Shown here piece by piece: positions 42,463 through 50,779 of a DNA stretch of 64,000 nt. Location of the stretch: contig CAYTMQ010000006.1 in assembly GCA_964438995.1 (NCBI GenBank), positions 62,001 to 126,000 of the forward strand, written 5' to 3'. The first letter of the stretch is position 1, and each line of letters starts with the position of its first letter. The translations under genes were made by a program, and so were the position numbers. The notes beneath the pieces are model-generated. The model ran no database searches and was not told where the DNA came from. It saw only the letters and a program-made list of their open reading frames with translations. Origin of the DNA: JABMMZ01 sp964438995 (GTDB lineage: Bacteria; Bacteroidota; Bacteroidia; NS11-12g; UBA955).

Positions 42463-43455
42463 ATGAAAAAGTCGATATTGTTTCTTTTTTTACTTTTAAC
42501 TACTGCTTTTGTTGGTAAAGCACAATCATTGAAGTATTGGTACATTGCTGATGCAAAAATTGCTTGCCAGTATGGAGATATGGTGATGTCGTGTTTGAAA
42601 GTTAGAACTAGTCCGGATAGTGCTTGGAAAGATTTTCCTTTTGAAATAGAAGGGTTTATTTGGGAGCCAGGTGTTGAGGCATTGATAGAATTGGAAGAAA
42701 CATCTTTGGGCGCCCCAGATTCTAATGGTCAAACCGCCCTATACAAGTTTATAAGAGTTGTAGAAACTAAAAATACAGTCATTAAAAACCGCGAATTATT
42801 GGGTGCTAGTAAATGGAAAATCGTTAATCTACAACAAGGACTCACCATGGTTCCATTGGTTAGAAAAGCTGGCGCTTGGGTACAATTTAATTTGGATAGT
42901 GGCACTTTTGAAGGATTTGGTGGATGCAATAGTTTTGGCGCAAATGCAGAAGTTAAAGACGGTCAAATCAATTTCGGTTTGGCAGAATCAACATTGAAAA
43001 GTTGTAGCAACGATAGCATTGAAAAATTGATTTTTGATGCCATGGTTGGAGAAGCCCAATACTACTTTAGAAACAATATTTTATTTATCACGTTTACCAA
43101 CAATACCACATTGCATTTGAGAGCTGAGAAGCGCATCGATTCATTGGTCAAAGAATTTAGTAAGCCTAGTATTTACAGAGGAAATACTTACAATAAATTG
43201 CGCAATGGTCAGTATGGCGTCACTTTGGATGATGTGGCTGAATCTAAAAATAAAAACTACATCTTTAACGAGGTTAAATTAACTCCAAATGAGAAAAAAA
43301 CCATCAAGGTGAAATTGGTCAACTCAATGAAAGAAAATGAGATTCAAGAAGTTCATATATTAAATAAAATACACAAGGTAAAAGGCAATGCCTATGCTGT
43401 AATTGTATTAAAGGATGGCACTAAAAGGAATATCATTATAAAGAATGTCCTTTAA
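42463..43455 (+). CDS. Exported DUF4377 plus META domain protein
   Basis: From the ATG at 42463 (330 residues) the protein has a signal peptide (MKKSILFLFLLLTTAFVGKAQ). A DUF4377-like domain (about 22-105; WKDFPFEIEGFIWEPG) and a META domain (about 110-215; FEGFGGCNSFGANAEV, STLKSCSND) follow, and then a basic C-terminal region. META proteins such as HslJ are envelope proteins linked to stress. It sits between selU and selD and overlaps selD by 11 bp, an unexpected place for an exported protein. A TAAATTTG element at 42449-42456 could give it its own promoter. Confidence 0.82.
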   Translation: MKKSILFLFLLLTTAFVGKAQSLKYWYIADAKIACQYGDMVMSCLKVRTSPDSAWKDFPFEIEGFIWEPGVEALIELEETSLGAPDSNGQTALYKFIRVVETKNTVIKNRELLGASKWKIVNLQQGLTMVPLVRKAGAWVQFNLDSGTFEGFGGCNSFGANAEVKDGQINFGLAESTLKSCSNDSIEKLIFDAMVGEAQYYFRNNILFITFTNNTTLHLRAEKRIDSLVKEFSKPSIYRGNTYNKLRNGQYGVTLDDVAESKNKNYIFNEVKLTPNEKKTIKVKLVNSMKENEIQEVHILNKIHKVKGNAYAVIVLKDGTKRNIIIKNVL

Positions 43456-44431
43456 TCTACTTGATTATTCGAAAGGCGGAGGCTGTGGTTGTAAGATAGA
43501 ACCTCAAAAATTGCACGAGGTTTTATCAAAGCTCGACATACAGCAGACCTCGAATGTTGTAGTAGGTTTTTCTGAAAACGAAGATGCTTCAGTTATTGAT
43601 TTTGGAGCTCATCACTATTTGATTCAAACCACCGATTTCTTTCTGCCTGTAGTCAACGACCCTTACGATTTTGGAAGAATAGCTGCAGCCAATGCCATCA
43701 GTGATGTTTATGCTATGGGTGCTAAACCCATTAGTGCATTGTCGATTCTAGGTTGGCCAGTTGAAAAAATCCCACTTGAATATGCCTCTGAAGTCATTAA
43801 GGGTGCATCAGAGGTGTGCAAATTGGCAGGCATCAGTGTTTCTGGTGGTCATAGCATAGAATCATCAGATCCAATATTTGGTTTATCTGTAAGTGGCTTA
43901 GTCGAAAAACAAAATTTGAAGCGCAATAATACCTGTCATGTTGGCGACAGCATTTACATAACAAAGCCTTTAGGCTTAGGACTCTTAGCTAATGCAGTTA
44001 AATTAAAAGCCATATCAGAACAAGGTTATTCCGAATTGATCAAGTATTCAACTCAGTTGAACAGTATTGGTCCTGAGTTAGCAGAATCGGCAGAAATCTC
44101 CGCAATGACAGATGTAACAGGCTTTGGGTTGCTGGGGCATTTAACAGAAATGCTAGGTAAAGAGAAAGGAGCAAATATTGTTTTAGAACAAGTTCCAGTA
44201 ATTGAAGAAGCAAAAGAATTAGCATCAAAAATGATGTATCCCAACATTACAACAAGCAATTTTAATTTTGTAAACGAGAGGTGTGTTGGGCTAAATGGAC
44301 TTGAATTCTTGTGGCTATGCGACCCACAAACTAGCGGAGGCCTATTAATTGCAGGTAAATTGCCTGATGGTTTACCAAATATCTTTAAAATTGGTGAAGT
44401 CACCGATACAGGTAAAATCCATATTCTATAA
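43445..44431 (+). CDS. selD: Selenide, water dikinase
   Basis: The 328-residue enzyme makes selenophosphate from selenide and ATP. The active site is GGGCGCKIEP with Cys14 (no selenocysteine in this protein) and Lys17; further motifs are IQTTDFFLPVV, AAANAISDVYAMGA and GGHSIESSDPIFGLSVSG, with the C-terminal DPQTSGGLL. It supplies SelU; no selA/selB is in the window. It is the last gene of the four-gene run that starts at 40162. Confidence 0.95.
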   Translation: MSFNLLDYSKGGGCGCKIEPQKLHEVLSKLDIQQTSNVVVGFSENEDASVIDFGAHHYLIQTTDFFLPVVNDPYDFGRIAAANAISDVYAMGAKPISALSILGWPVEKIPLEYASEVIKGASEVCKLAGISVSGGHSIESSDPIFGLSVSGLVEKQNLKRNNTCHVGDSIYITKPLGLGLLANAVKLKAISEQGYSELIKYSTQLNSIGPELAESAEISAMTDVTGFGLLGHLTEMLGKEKGANIVLEQVPVIEEAKELASKMMYPNITTSNFNFVNERCVGLNGLEFLWLCDPQTSGGLLIAGKLPDGLPNIFKIGEVTDTGKIHIL

Positions 44432-44561
44432 AGATTCTCAATAAGTCAATTGAGTGAACAATTTTAGATTTAATCAAAAATTGCGTAACTTGTGACTAAA
44501 TTTCATAATGAGGTTAAGATTACTTCATTTTAAAATGCAACATTTGTATAACCTATGAATT

Positions 44562-45035
44562 ATGATTTGGAGAAAACTCGATGGTCACAAAATAGAATTG
44601 CCCATCAAAGAAGAAATCGAACAAGCCATACTCAGAGAAGTATCTCGAGGGTATAAGCTAAAAGTGTGTATTGGCACCGACAGCCAAGTAAAGCAAAACA
44701 TTGTTGAGTTTGCTACTGCTATTGTTTTTGTCAGAGAGAAACACGGCGGATTTATGTATTTCAATAGTTTTATTACAAAAAACCATTTCTCACTTAAAGA
44801 GCGCATGCTGCATGAAGTGGGTAAGTCTATTGAGATTGCGTATGACCTATGTCCTCTTTTTGACAAGTATAAAATAGAGATGGAAATTCATGCTGATATC
44901 AATACAGATCCGCATTTTAAAAGCAATGATTCTTTAAAAGAGGCTATGGGTTATATCATTGGTATGGGCTATACGTTTAAAGCCAAACCTGATGCATTTG
45001 CCAGTAGTTATTGCGCTAATAAAGTAGTTCACTAA
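44562..45035 (+). CDS. YkuK-like ribonuclease H-fold protein (DUF458)
   Basis: The 157-residue protein resembles the YkuK/DUF458 family of RNase H-like proteins: VCIGTDSQVKQNIVEFATAIV gives the first acidic strand (Asp in GTDSQ) and EIHADINTDPHFKSNDSL the second acidic cluster. Function in the cell is unknown; nucleic-acid cleavage is a family-level guess. It stops exactly where the convergent era gene stops. Confidence 0.85.
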   Translation: MIWRKLDGHKIELPIKEEIEQAILREVSRGYKLKVCIGTDSQVKQNIVEFATAIVFVREKHGGFMYFNSFITKNHFSLKERMLHEVGKSIEIAYDLCPLFDKYKIEMEIHADINTDPHFKSNDSLKEAMGYIIGMGYTFKAKPDAFASSYCANKVVH

Positions 45036-45917
45036 CTACTCTATATAGCCCCATCTTTTCAATTTTTGCTCGTTCTTGCGCCAGTTTTCTTCAACCTTAA
45101 CGCGCAAGTCTAAGAATACTTTTTTCTGAATAAAGGCCTCTATGTCTTTGCGGACTTCTGTGCCAATTTTTTTGATGCCTTCGCCATTTTTACCTAGAAT
45201 AATGCCTTTTTGTGAATCGCGCTCTACAATGATGTAAGCGTATATTTTGTCAATGTTTTTTTCTTCCTTGTAGTCGTGTACAATGACTTCAGTGCTATAC
45301 GGAATTTCCTTTTCATAGTTGTTGAAAATCTTTTCTCTAATCATCTCACTAACAAAGAACCTTGTATTTCTATCGGTCAATTGGTCCTTTGGATAATACG
45401 GCTCATGCTCTGGTAAATATGCAACTATGGTATTCAATAAACTCTGTGCATTAACGCCATTGATAGCCGATATAGCAAAGACTTCTTTAGGTTGTATTTT
45501 TTCAGATAATTCTTTGATGACTGTTTCAACTTTTTTAGGGTCAGACAAGTCAATTTTGTTGACGATTAAAATGACAGGACATTTAGCGGCTGAGACCAAT
45601 CTGAGATGTTCATCTTTTAATTCATAATTGGTAACATCTACCAATACAATTAACACATCGGCATCATCAATACTGTCTTTAACAGCATTCATCATGCTTT
45701 CGTGTAGTTTGTATGCTGGCTCAATTATACCTGGCGTGTCAGAGAACACTATTTGGTAGTCGTCAGAATTCACCATGCCCAAAATACGGTGCCTGGTAGT
45801 ACTAGCTTTTGGCGTGATAATGCTTAATGTTTCACCCACTAGTTCGTTACACAAGGTACTTTTGCCGGCATTGGGTTTGCCTATGATATTGACATATCCT
45901 GCTTTATGTTTGGTCAT
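45036..45917 (-). CDS. era: GTPase Era
   Basis: The ATG at 45917 gives 293 residues; a 33-bp longer frame exists but adds no family-like sequence. The G domain shows GKPNAGKS (P-loop), DTPGI and VNKIDLSD; the C-terminal KH domain (GIILGKNGEGIKKIG) binds the 3' end of 16S rRNA. Era helps assemble the small ribosomal subunit at the membrane. rlmN follows upstream with a 5-bp gap, so the two ribosome genes are probably co-transcribed. Confidence 0.96.
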   Translation of the reverse strand: MTKHKAGYVNIIGKPNAGKSTLCNELVGETLSIITPKASTTRHRILGMVNSDDYQIVFSDTPGIIEPAYKLHESMMNAVKDSIDDADVLIVLVDVTNYELKDEHLRLVSAAKCPVILIVNKIDLSDPKKVETVIKELSEKIQPKEVFAISAINGVNAQSLLNTIVAYLPEHEPYYPKDQLTDRNTRFFVSEMIREKIFNNYEKEIPYSTEVIVHDYKEEKNIDKIYAYIIVERDSQKGIILGKNGEGIKKIGTEVRKDIEAFIQKKVFLDLRVKVEENWRKNEQKLKRWGYIE

Positions 45918-45922
45918 GTTTG

Positions 45923-46963
45923 TTAAATTTTGTTGGCGAGCTGTCCGCATGCTGCATCAATATCTTTACCTCTGCTGCGACGGACATTCACAATGATGTC
46001 TTTAGATTCTACCCGTTTTGCGAAAATTTCAATCTTATCAGTGCTGCTGCCTTTGAAATCTGCTAAATCGATGGGGTTGTATTCAATGAGATTGACCTTA
46101 CAAGGTACTTTTTTTGCGAATTTCACCAATTCATCAGCCTCTTCAAATCCATCATTGGTGTCGTTAATGACTGCGTATTCTAAAGTAATTTTTCGCTTGG
46201 TTTTTTTATAGAAATAATTCAGCGCTTCTATCAAATCTTCAAGTGGATTAGAATCGTTGATGGGCATAATAGCGCTTCTTTTGGTGTTATTAGCGGCGTG
46301 TAATGATAGAGCCAAATTGAATTTTACGCCATCATCACCTAGTTTTTTAATCATTTTGGCAATGCCGGCTGTAGAAACAGTGATTCTGGTTGGAGACATA
46401 CCAAGACCTTCAGGAGAGGTGATTTTTTGAATACCTGCCATCACATTGTTGTAATTGAGTAGTGGTTCGCCCATACCCATAAACACAATGTTAGAAAGCG
46501 GCATGTTGTAAGTGTTTCTTGCCAATTGGTCAATCAACCAAACTTGGTCGTAAATTTCAGCTGCTTCCAGATTTCTTTGGCGTTTTAGGAAACCGGTAGC
46601 ACAGAAAGAACAACTTAAGCTGCAACCAACTTGCGAACTAACGCAGGCGGTCATTCTGTTTTCTGTTGGGATTAAAACACCTTCCACAATGGCATCGTCG
46701 TGTAATTTAAATGCCAGTTTTATGGTACCATCAGAACTGGTTCGAGACGTATAAATAGAAACAGTAAGAATGGAGTAGTGGGTATTCAACCACTGGCGGG
46801 TTTCTAAGGAGAGGTTGCTCATCTCGTCAAAATTTCGAGCACCCTTTTTCCAAAGCCATTCAAAGGTCTGTTTAGCCCGAAAAGCGGGGTATCCAGCCGA
46901 TGTGAACTCAGTTGTGAGGGCTTCTAAAGAAAACGATCTGATGTCTTTTTTAACGGGTTCCAA
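45923..46963 (-). CDS. rlmN: 23S rRNA/tRNA adenine-C2 methyltransferase
   Basis: The 346-residue radical-SAM enzyme methylates A2503 of 23S rRNA and A37 of some tRNAs. The cluster motif is Cys114-118-121 (CSLSCSFC). A conserved cysteine near the C-terminus (Cys339, DAACGQL) and the N-terminal HhH-like region complete the family pattern. It lacks the changes that would suggest the resistance variant Cfr, as the early sequence (FRAKQTFEWLWKKGARNFDEM) is typical RlmN. A TACTTTTG element lies 8 nt upstream. Confidence 0.95.
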   Translation of the reverse strand: MEPVKKDIRSFSLEALTTEFTSAGYPAFRAKQTFEWLWKKGARNFDEMSNLSLETRQWLNTHYSILTVSIYTSRTSSDGTIKLAFKLHDDAIVEGVLIPTENRMTACVSSQVGCSLSCSFCATGFLKRQRNLEAAEIYDQVWLIDQLARNTYNMPLSNIVFMGMGEPLLNYNNVMAGIQKITSPEGLGMSPTRITVSTAGIAKMIKKLGDDGVKFNLALSLHAANNTKRSAIMPINDSNPLEDLIEALNYFYKKTKRKITLEYAVINDTNDGFEEADELVKFAKKVPCKVNLIEYNPIDLADFKGSSTDKIEIFAKRVESKDIIVNVRRSRGKDIDAACGQLANKI

Positions 46964-46971
46964 TTCAACTA

Positions 46972-46979
46972 CAAAAGTA
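46972..46979 (-). promoter_or_regulatory. Minus-7 element for rlmN-era
   Basis: The minus strand reads TACTTTTG (TAnnTTTG), 8 nt before the ATG at 46963. Confidence 0.45.
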
Positions 46980-47205
46980 ACTAAAAAGAATGTAAGGGTA
47001 AAGTTTATAAATTGGAGTAGAAAAAAAACGTCAAAAAAAGTTTAAAATGTAAAAGCCTGAAAAGTAAGTGTTAGAGAAAGTAAAGATTAACAATTTGGAC
47101 AGTTTATTGATGGTTTGAAAGAAATGGTTAAAAAAAATTTTGTATTAAGTTTACAAATGTTGATTGCAGCACTTATAATTGTGTCATAAATAATATTAAA
47201 TAATT

Positions 47206-47517
47206 ATGCCAATAGTAAACCACGATCAGCACATCACTTTAACAGAAGCTGCAGCAATGACTAAGAAATTTAGAGACAACAATCCAGTAGGAACAGTTAT
47301 TGCACATTTATTTTCAAGAGAAATTATTGATGAGATTTTAGCTCAACCAGGCTGTGAAGGGATTAGAATTTATAATGGATTAGATGATGCTAGCCAACCT
47401 GTCATCGTAATTACTGGTGTAGATGCAAATAAGAATGATTTATTTAATGGAACTCTAGCAGAAAGAGCAGAAAAATGCCCTAGTTACTGCCCGTCAAATA
47501 ATCCTTTAAATTCATAG
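47206..47517 (+). CDS. Small hypothetical protein, 103 aa
   Basis: The 103-residue protein (IVNHDQHITLTEAAAMTKKFRD, IIDEILAQPGCEGIRIYNGLDD, VITGVDANKNDLF, AERAEKCPSYCPSNNPL) belongs to a type often seen in Bacteroidota without known function. It is soluble and ends in a CxxxC pair. It is followed without gap by the 7TM gene (whose TTG starts right after its TAG stop) and then a kinase and regulator. It may be the intracellular partner of that membrane protein. Confidence 0.7.
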   Translation: MPIVNHDQHITLTEAAAMTKKFRDNNPVGTVIAHLFSREIIDEILAQPGCEGIRIYNGLDDASQPVIVITGVDANKNDLFNGTLAERAEKCPSYCPSNNPLNS

Positions 47518-48168
47518 TTGTTCTGGACTACTCTATATATCATTTCATTAATTTCTAATTTATTTCCTCTAATTGGGGCAATTTATTACTATAAAAAATT
47601 AGACAGTCTTCAGTTTTACCTTTTTTTTTATGCTATAGGAATTGTCATTGGTCAAATTTGCGATTCTTATATAGTAAGAGTTTTACATAGAGATTCAGTA
47701 GGTTTTTTTGAAATTTATTTAATTTCCCAACTCGTTTTTTCAATTTGGTTTTTTAACAAATGGCGAAAAATGAGTTCACCATACTTATTTATTTCAATTT
47801 TCTTTGTATTTGCAATTCTTGTTTTCGAGTATTTGCAATATTTCGTATATAAAGAATCATATAAAAATGTAAGCTATACATTCCCTTTATTATTTGTATT
47901 TTTTATAATACAAAGTATGATTGTAATTCTAAAGACATTTGATATAAGCGATACTGAATTTAATAAAAGTTATGTATTTTGGATTGCATTTTCAAATTTC
48001 TTTTATTTTATGATGATTTTGCCATTTAATATATATCAGTTTTTTGGAACAGAATTGAATGGCGATAATCTATTATTGTTCAGGAAAATTGATGTGTTTG
48101 TAAATTATTTAGCAAATATTACATTAAACAGCTTAATCTTTTATAGCTTCACATGTCGAAAATCGTAG
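47518..48168 (+). CDS. Seven-helix membrane protein of unknown function
   Basis: The 216-residue protein starts with TTG at 47518 directly after the preceding stop. It has about seven hydrophobic segments (SLISNLFPLIGAIYYY, YLFFYAIGIVIGQICD, IFFVFAILVFEYLQYF, FPLLFVFFIIQSMIVI and others) and few charges outside loops. No enzyme motif is visible. It overlaps the start of the histidine kinase by 16 bp, so it is likely a sensory or anchoring partner for the two-component system. Confidence 0.75.
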   Translation: MFWTTLYIISLISNLFPLIGAIYYYKKLDSLQFYLFFYAIGIVIGQICDSYIVRVLHRDSVGFFEIYLISQLVFSIWFFNKWRKMSSPYLFISIFFVFAILVFEYLQYFVYKESYKNVSYTFPLLFVFFIIQSMIVILKTFDISDTEFNKSYVFWIAFSNFFYFMMILPFNIYQFFGTELNGDNLLLFRKIDVFVNYLANITLNSLIFYSFTCRKS

Positions 48169-48893
48169 AATTCTTAATCGTTTTGTCATTAACTTTTAGT
48201 ATAGTATTTACTGTAATGGCAATATTTTTCTTCGTTTTGATCAACAAGTTTAGAAAAAATTTAGCTTTAAAACAGAAAGAAGCATTGACAAATTTTATTC
48301 TGGGACAAGAAGAGGAAAGGCAACGTTTGGCCCGCGATTTACACGATGAAATGGGCCCACAACTTGCTGGTATCATCTTTACGGTAGATAGGATAAAAAC
48401 AGAAGATGCCGCTGTACAAGAATTGATTGTAGAAACAAAAGCCGAACTGAAAAAAGCCATACAGGAAGTGAGACACATCTCCCATGCCCTTATGTCTCAA
48501 TCTCTCATCAAATATGGTTTGATAGAAGCCATTCAAGAATTGATGGACAGGCAACCCAAATCTGCTATCCCAATTGAATTTTCCTACAACTCAACTGGCC
48601 TAGAATACAACGACGACATCAAATCTCACCTCTTTAAAATTACCCAAGAGATGGTGTACAATTCTAATAAACACAGTAAGGCATCTTTAATAACCATCGA
48701 AGTAAACATTGATGAAGACAAACGCTCTTTGGAGTATGTTTACAAGGACAATGGAGTAGGAAATCCCAATTTTAATCCTCTCGAAGCAGGTATTGGATTG
48801 AAAAATATTAAAACGAGAGTAGAGATGATGAATGGTGAAATTGAATTAAATTTGAAATCTGGATTCAATTGTCTTATAAAAATTAATTACTAG
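48153..48893 (+). CDS. LiaS/DegS-type sensor histidine kinase
   Basis: The 246-residue kinase has one N-terminal membrane helix (about 6-31), a HisKA_3 dimerisation region with His64 in EEERQRLARDLHDEMGPQL, and an HATPase domain (N-box ITQEMVYNSNKHSKAS, G-box DNGVGNPNF and GIGLKNIKTRVEMMNG). It lacks a separate sensor domain, so signal input may come from the 7TM protein encoded upstream. It should phosphorylate the NarL-type regulator encoded 12 bp downstream. Confidence 0.92.
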   Translation: MSKIVEFLIVLSLTFSIVFTVMAIFFFVLINKFRKNLALKQKEALTNFILGQEEERQRLARDLHDEMGPQLAGIIFTVDRIKTEDAAVQELIVETKAELKKAIQEVRHISHALMSQSLIKYGLIEAIQELMDRQPKSAIPIEFSYNSTGLEYNDDIKSHLFKITQEMVYNSNKHSKASLITIEVNIDEDKRSLEYVYKDNGVGNPNFNPLEAGIGLKNIKTRVEMMNGEIELNLKSGFNCLIKINY

Positions 48894-48904
48894 CAAACAT
48901 AAAC

Positions 48905-49576
48905 ATGGAAAATATTGAAAAAACCCTCAGCGTTTTAGTGGTCGACGACCACCCATTGTACAGAAATGGTATAAAAAGAATTCTTAAGAACATAGAATTT
49001 GTCAGCTTGTGCGACGAGGCCGAAAATGGCAAAGTGGCTCTGAAAATGATGATGCAAAAACACTATGACATCATTCTTTTAGATATTCAAATGCCTGAAA
49101 TGGATGGCGTGCAAACAGCGAGCGTCATCAAATCTGATTTTCCGAAAAGTAAAATCATCATCCTCACCATGTCTGATTCTAAAAGACAAATGATAGAACT
49201 TCTAGATATGGGTGTCCTTGGCTATGTGCTAAAAAGTACGGATGAAATGGAACTAACAGATGCCATTCTCAGAGTGTCTGAAGGTGTTCAGTATTTATCG
49301 AAAGAGGTAGACGATGTTTGGACCAAGTTCTTAGGCAATAAATCGAAATTTGAAAGAAATTTTCAAAAACCTGAAAAAGTAGAATTGAGCGAAAGAGAGA
49401 GGGAAATCATTGTGATGATCTGCAAGCAAATGAGCACTCAGGAAATCGCCGACAAATTATCTTTATCTAACAATACTGTAAAAACCCATCGCAACCATAT
49501 CATGAAGAAATTGGAAACGGATAATGTGGTTGGTGTGGCTATATATGCTGTGAGAGCAGGGATTTTTATTCCTTAG
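48905..49576 (+). CDS. NarL/LuxR-type response regulator
   Basis: The 223-residue protein has a receiver domain with acidic pocket VVDDHPLYR, phospho-acceptor Asp60 (IILLDIQMPEMDG) and conserved Lys (GYVLKSTDE), and a LuxR-type HTH (LSEREREIIVMICKQMSTQEIADKLSLSNNTVKTHRNHIMKKL). It is the partner of the histidine kinase just upstream. Its targets are unknown. Confidence 0.94.
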   Translation: MENIEKTLSVLVVDDHPLYRNGIKRILKNIEFVSLCDEAENGKVALKMMMQKHYDIILLDIQMPEMDGVQTASVIKSDFPKSKIIILTMSDSKRQMIELLDMGVLGYVLKSTDEMELTDAILRVSEGVQYLSKEVDDVWTKFLGNKSKFERNFQKPEKVELSEREREIIVMICKQMSTQEIADKLSLSNNTVKTHRNHIMKKLETDNVVGVAIYAVRAGIFIP

Positions 49577-49657
49577 TTTATCTCGTCTGCACAGGTGTAT
49601 AAGGGTGCTTTATAAAAGTGCGAATAACTTGTGTTTTTTTATTTTTTAAATTTACTG

Positions 49658-49665
49658 TAGTTTTG
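49658..49665 (+). promoter_or_regulatory. Minus-7 element for carA
   Basis: TAGTTTTG (TAnnTTTG) lies 7 nt before the ATG at 49673. A T-rich stretch at 49634-49640 may serve as the minus-33 region. Confidence 0.5.
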
Positions 49666-49672
49666 CACTTTA

Positions 49673-50755
49673 ATGAGTTCAACACAAGCAGTTCTTCTTT
49701 TAAAAGACGGAACTTTCTTTAAAGGCAAGGCAGTTGGTAAGATTGGAACCACTACCGGCGAAATTTGTTTTAACACCGGAATGACCGGTTACCAAGAAGT
49801 TTTTACCGATCCATCTTATTTTGGTCAGATTTTAGTTGAAACCAATGTGCATATTGGCAACTATGGCGTCAGCAATGATGACATCGAATCTGAAAACATT
49901 AAAATCTCTGGTCTGGTTTGTAGCACATTCGCTCACCACCACTCTAGAAAGATGGCAAGCAGCAGCATCGATGATTATTTCGTTGGCAATCAGGTTGTAG
50001 GTATTCAAGATATTGATACCAGGCAAGTTGTTAGACATGTTCGTGATAAAGGTGCAATGAATGCCATTATCAGTAGTGAAATTACAGACATCGATCAGCT
50101 GACCAAAATGCTGAATGAAGTTCCAGATATGGCTGGACTAGAATTGTCGAGCCAAGTTAGTACCAATGATTTTTACACCACTGGTTCAGACCAAGCTACT
50201 TATAGAGTAGCCGTTTTGGATTATGGGGTGAAGAAAAACATCTTGAGATGCTTAAACGAAAGAGACGCTTTTTGCGGTGTATTCAATGCACATGCTTCTT
50301 TTGAAGACATCATGGCATGGAAACCAGATGGCATTCTCGTGTCTAATGGTCCCGGTGATCCTGGAGCTATGGACTATGCAGTTAAAACTGTTAAATCTCT
50401 TATAGATTCAAATATTTCAATGTTCGGAATTTGTTTGGGTAACCAATTGATCGGAAGAGCAATGGGATTGGAAACGTTCAAAATGCACAACGGTCACAGA
50501 GGTCTTAACCACCCAGTTAAAAATTTGGTGACTGGTCATTGCGAAATTACCTCTCAAAACCATGGATTTGCTTTGAAAGAAAACAACAATCCAGATATTG
50601 AAGTAACGCATATCAACCTAAACGACAATACCATTGAAGGTATCAAAATCAAAGGAAAGAAAGTGTTCAGTGTGCAATACCACCCAGAATCTTCACCTGG
50701 ACCACACGATTCTAGATACTTATTTGATGATTTCATCGCCACTTTAAAACCTTAA
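49673..50755 (+). CDS. carA: Carbamoyl-phosphate synthase small subunit
   Basis: The 360-residue glutaminase subunit delivers ammonia for carbamoyl phosphate in arginine and pyrimidine synthesis. The class I glutamine amidotransferase motif is FGICLGNQLIG with the nucleophile Cys; the N-terminal half has GEICFNTGMTGYQEVFTDPSYFGQI, and the C-terminal triad partners lie in VQYHPESSPGPHD. carB is not in the window. eno follows 24 bp downstream and may be co-transcribed. Confidence 0.96.
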   Translation: MSSTQAVLLLKDGTFFKGKAVGKIGTTTGEICFNTGMTGYQEVFTDPSYFGQILVETNVHIGNYGVSNDDIESENIKISGLVCSTFAHHHSRKMASSSIDDYFVGNQVVGIQDIDTRQVVRHVRDKGAMNAIISSEITDIDQLTKMLNEVPDMAGLELSSQVSTNDFYTTGSDQATYRVAVLDYGVKKNILRCLNERDAFCGVFNAHASFEDIMAWKPDGILVSNGPGDPGAMDYAVKTVKSLIDSNISMFGICLGNQLIGRAMGLETFKMHNGHRGLNHPVKNLVTGHCEITSQNHGFALKENNNPDIEVTHINLNDNTIEGIKIKGKKVFSVQYHPESSPGPHDSRYLFDDFIATLKP

Positions 50756-50779
50756 AAATAGATAAAACACAATTCAAAC

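Noticed and set aside
43445..43500. Selenocysteine in SelD
   Set aside because: The active-site codon is TGT (GGGCGCK); no in-frame TGA is present.
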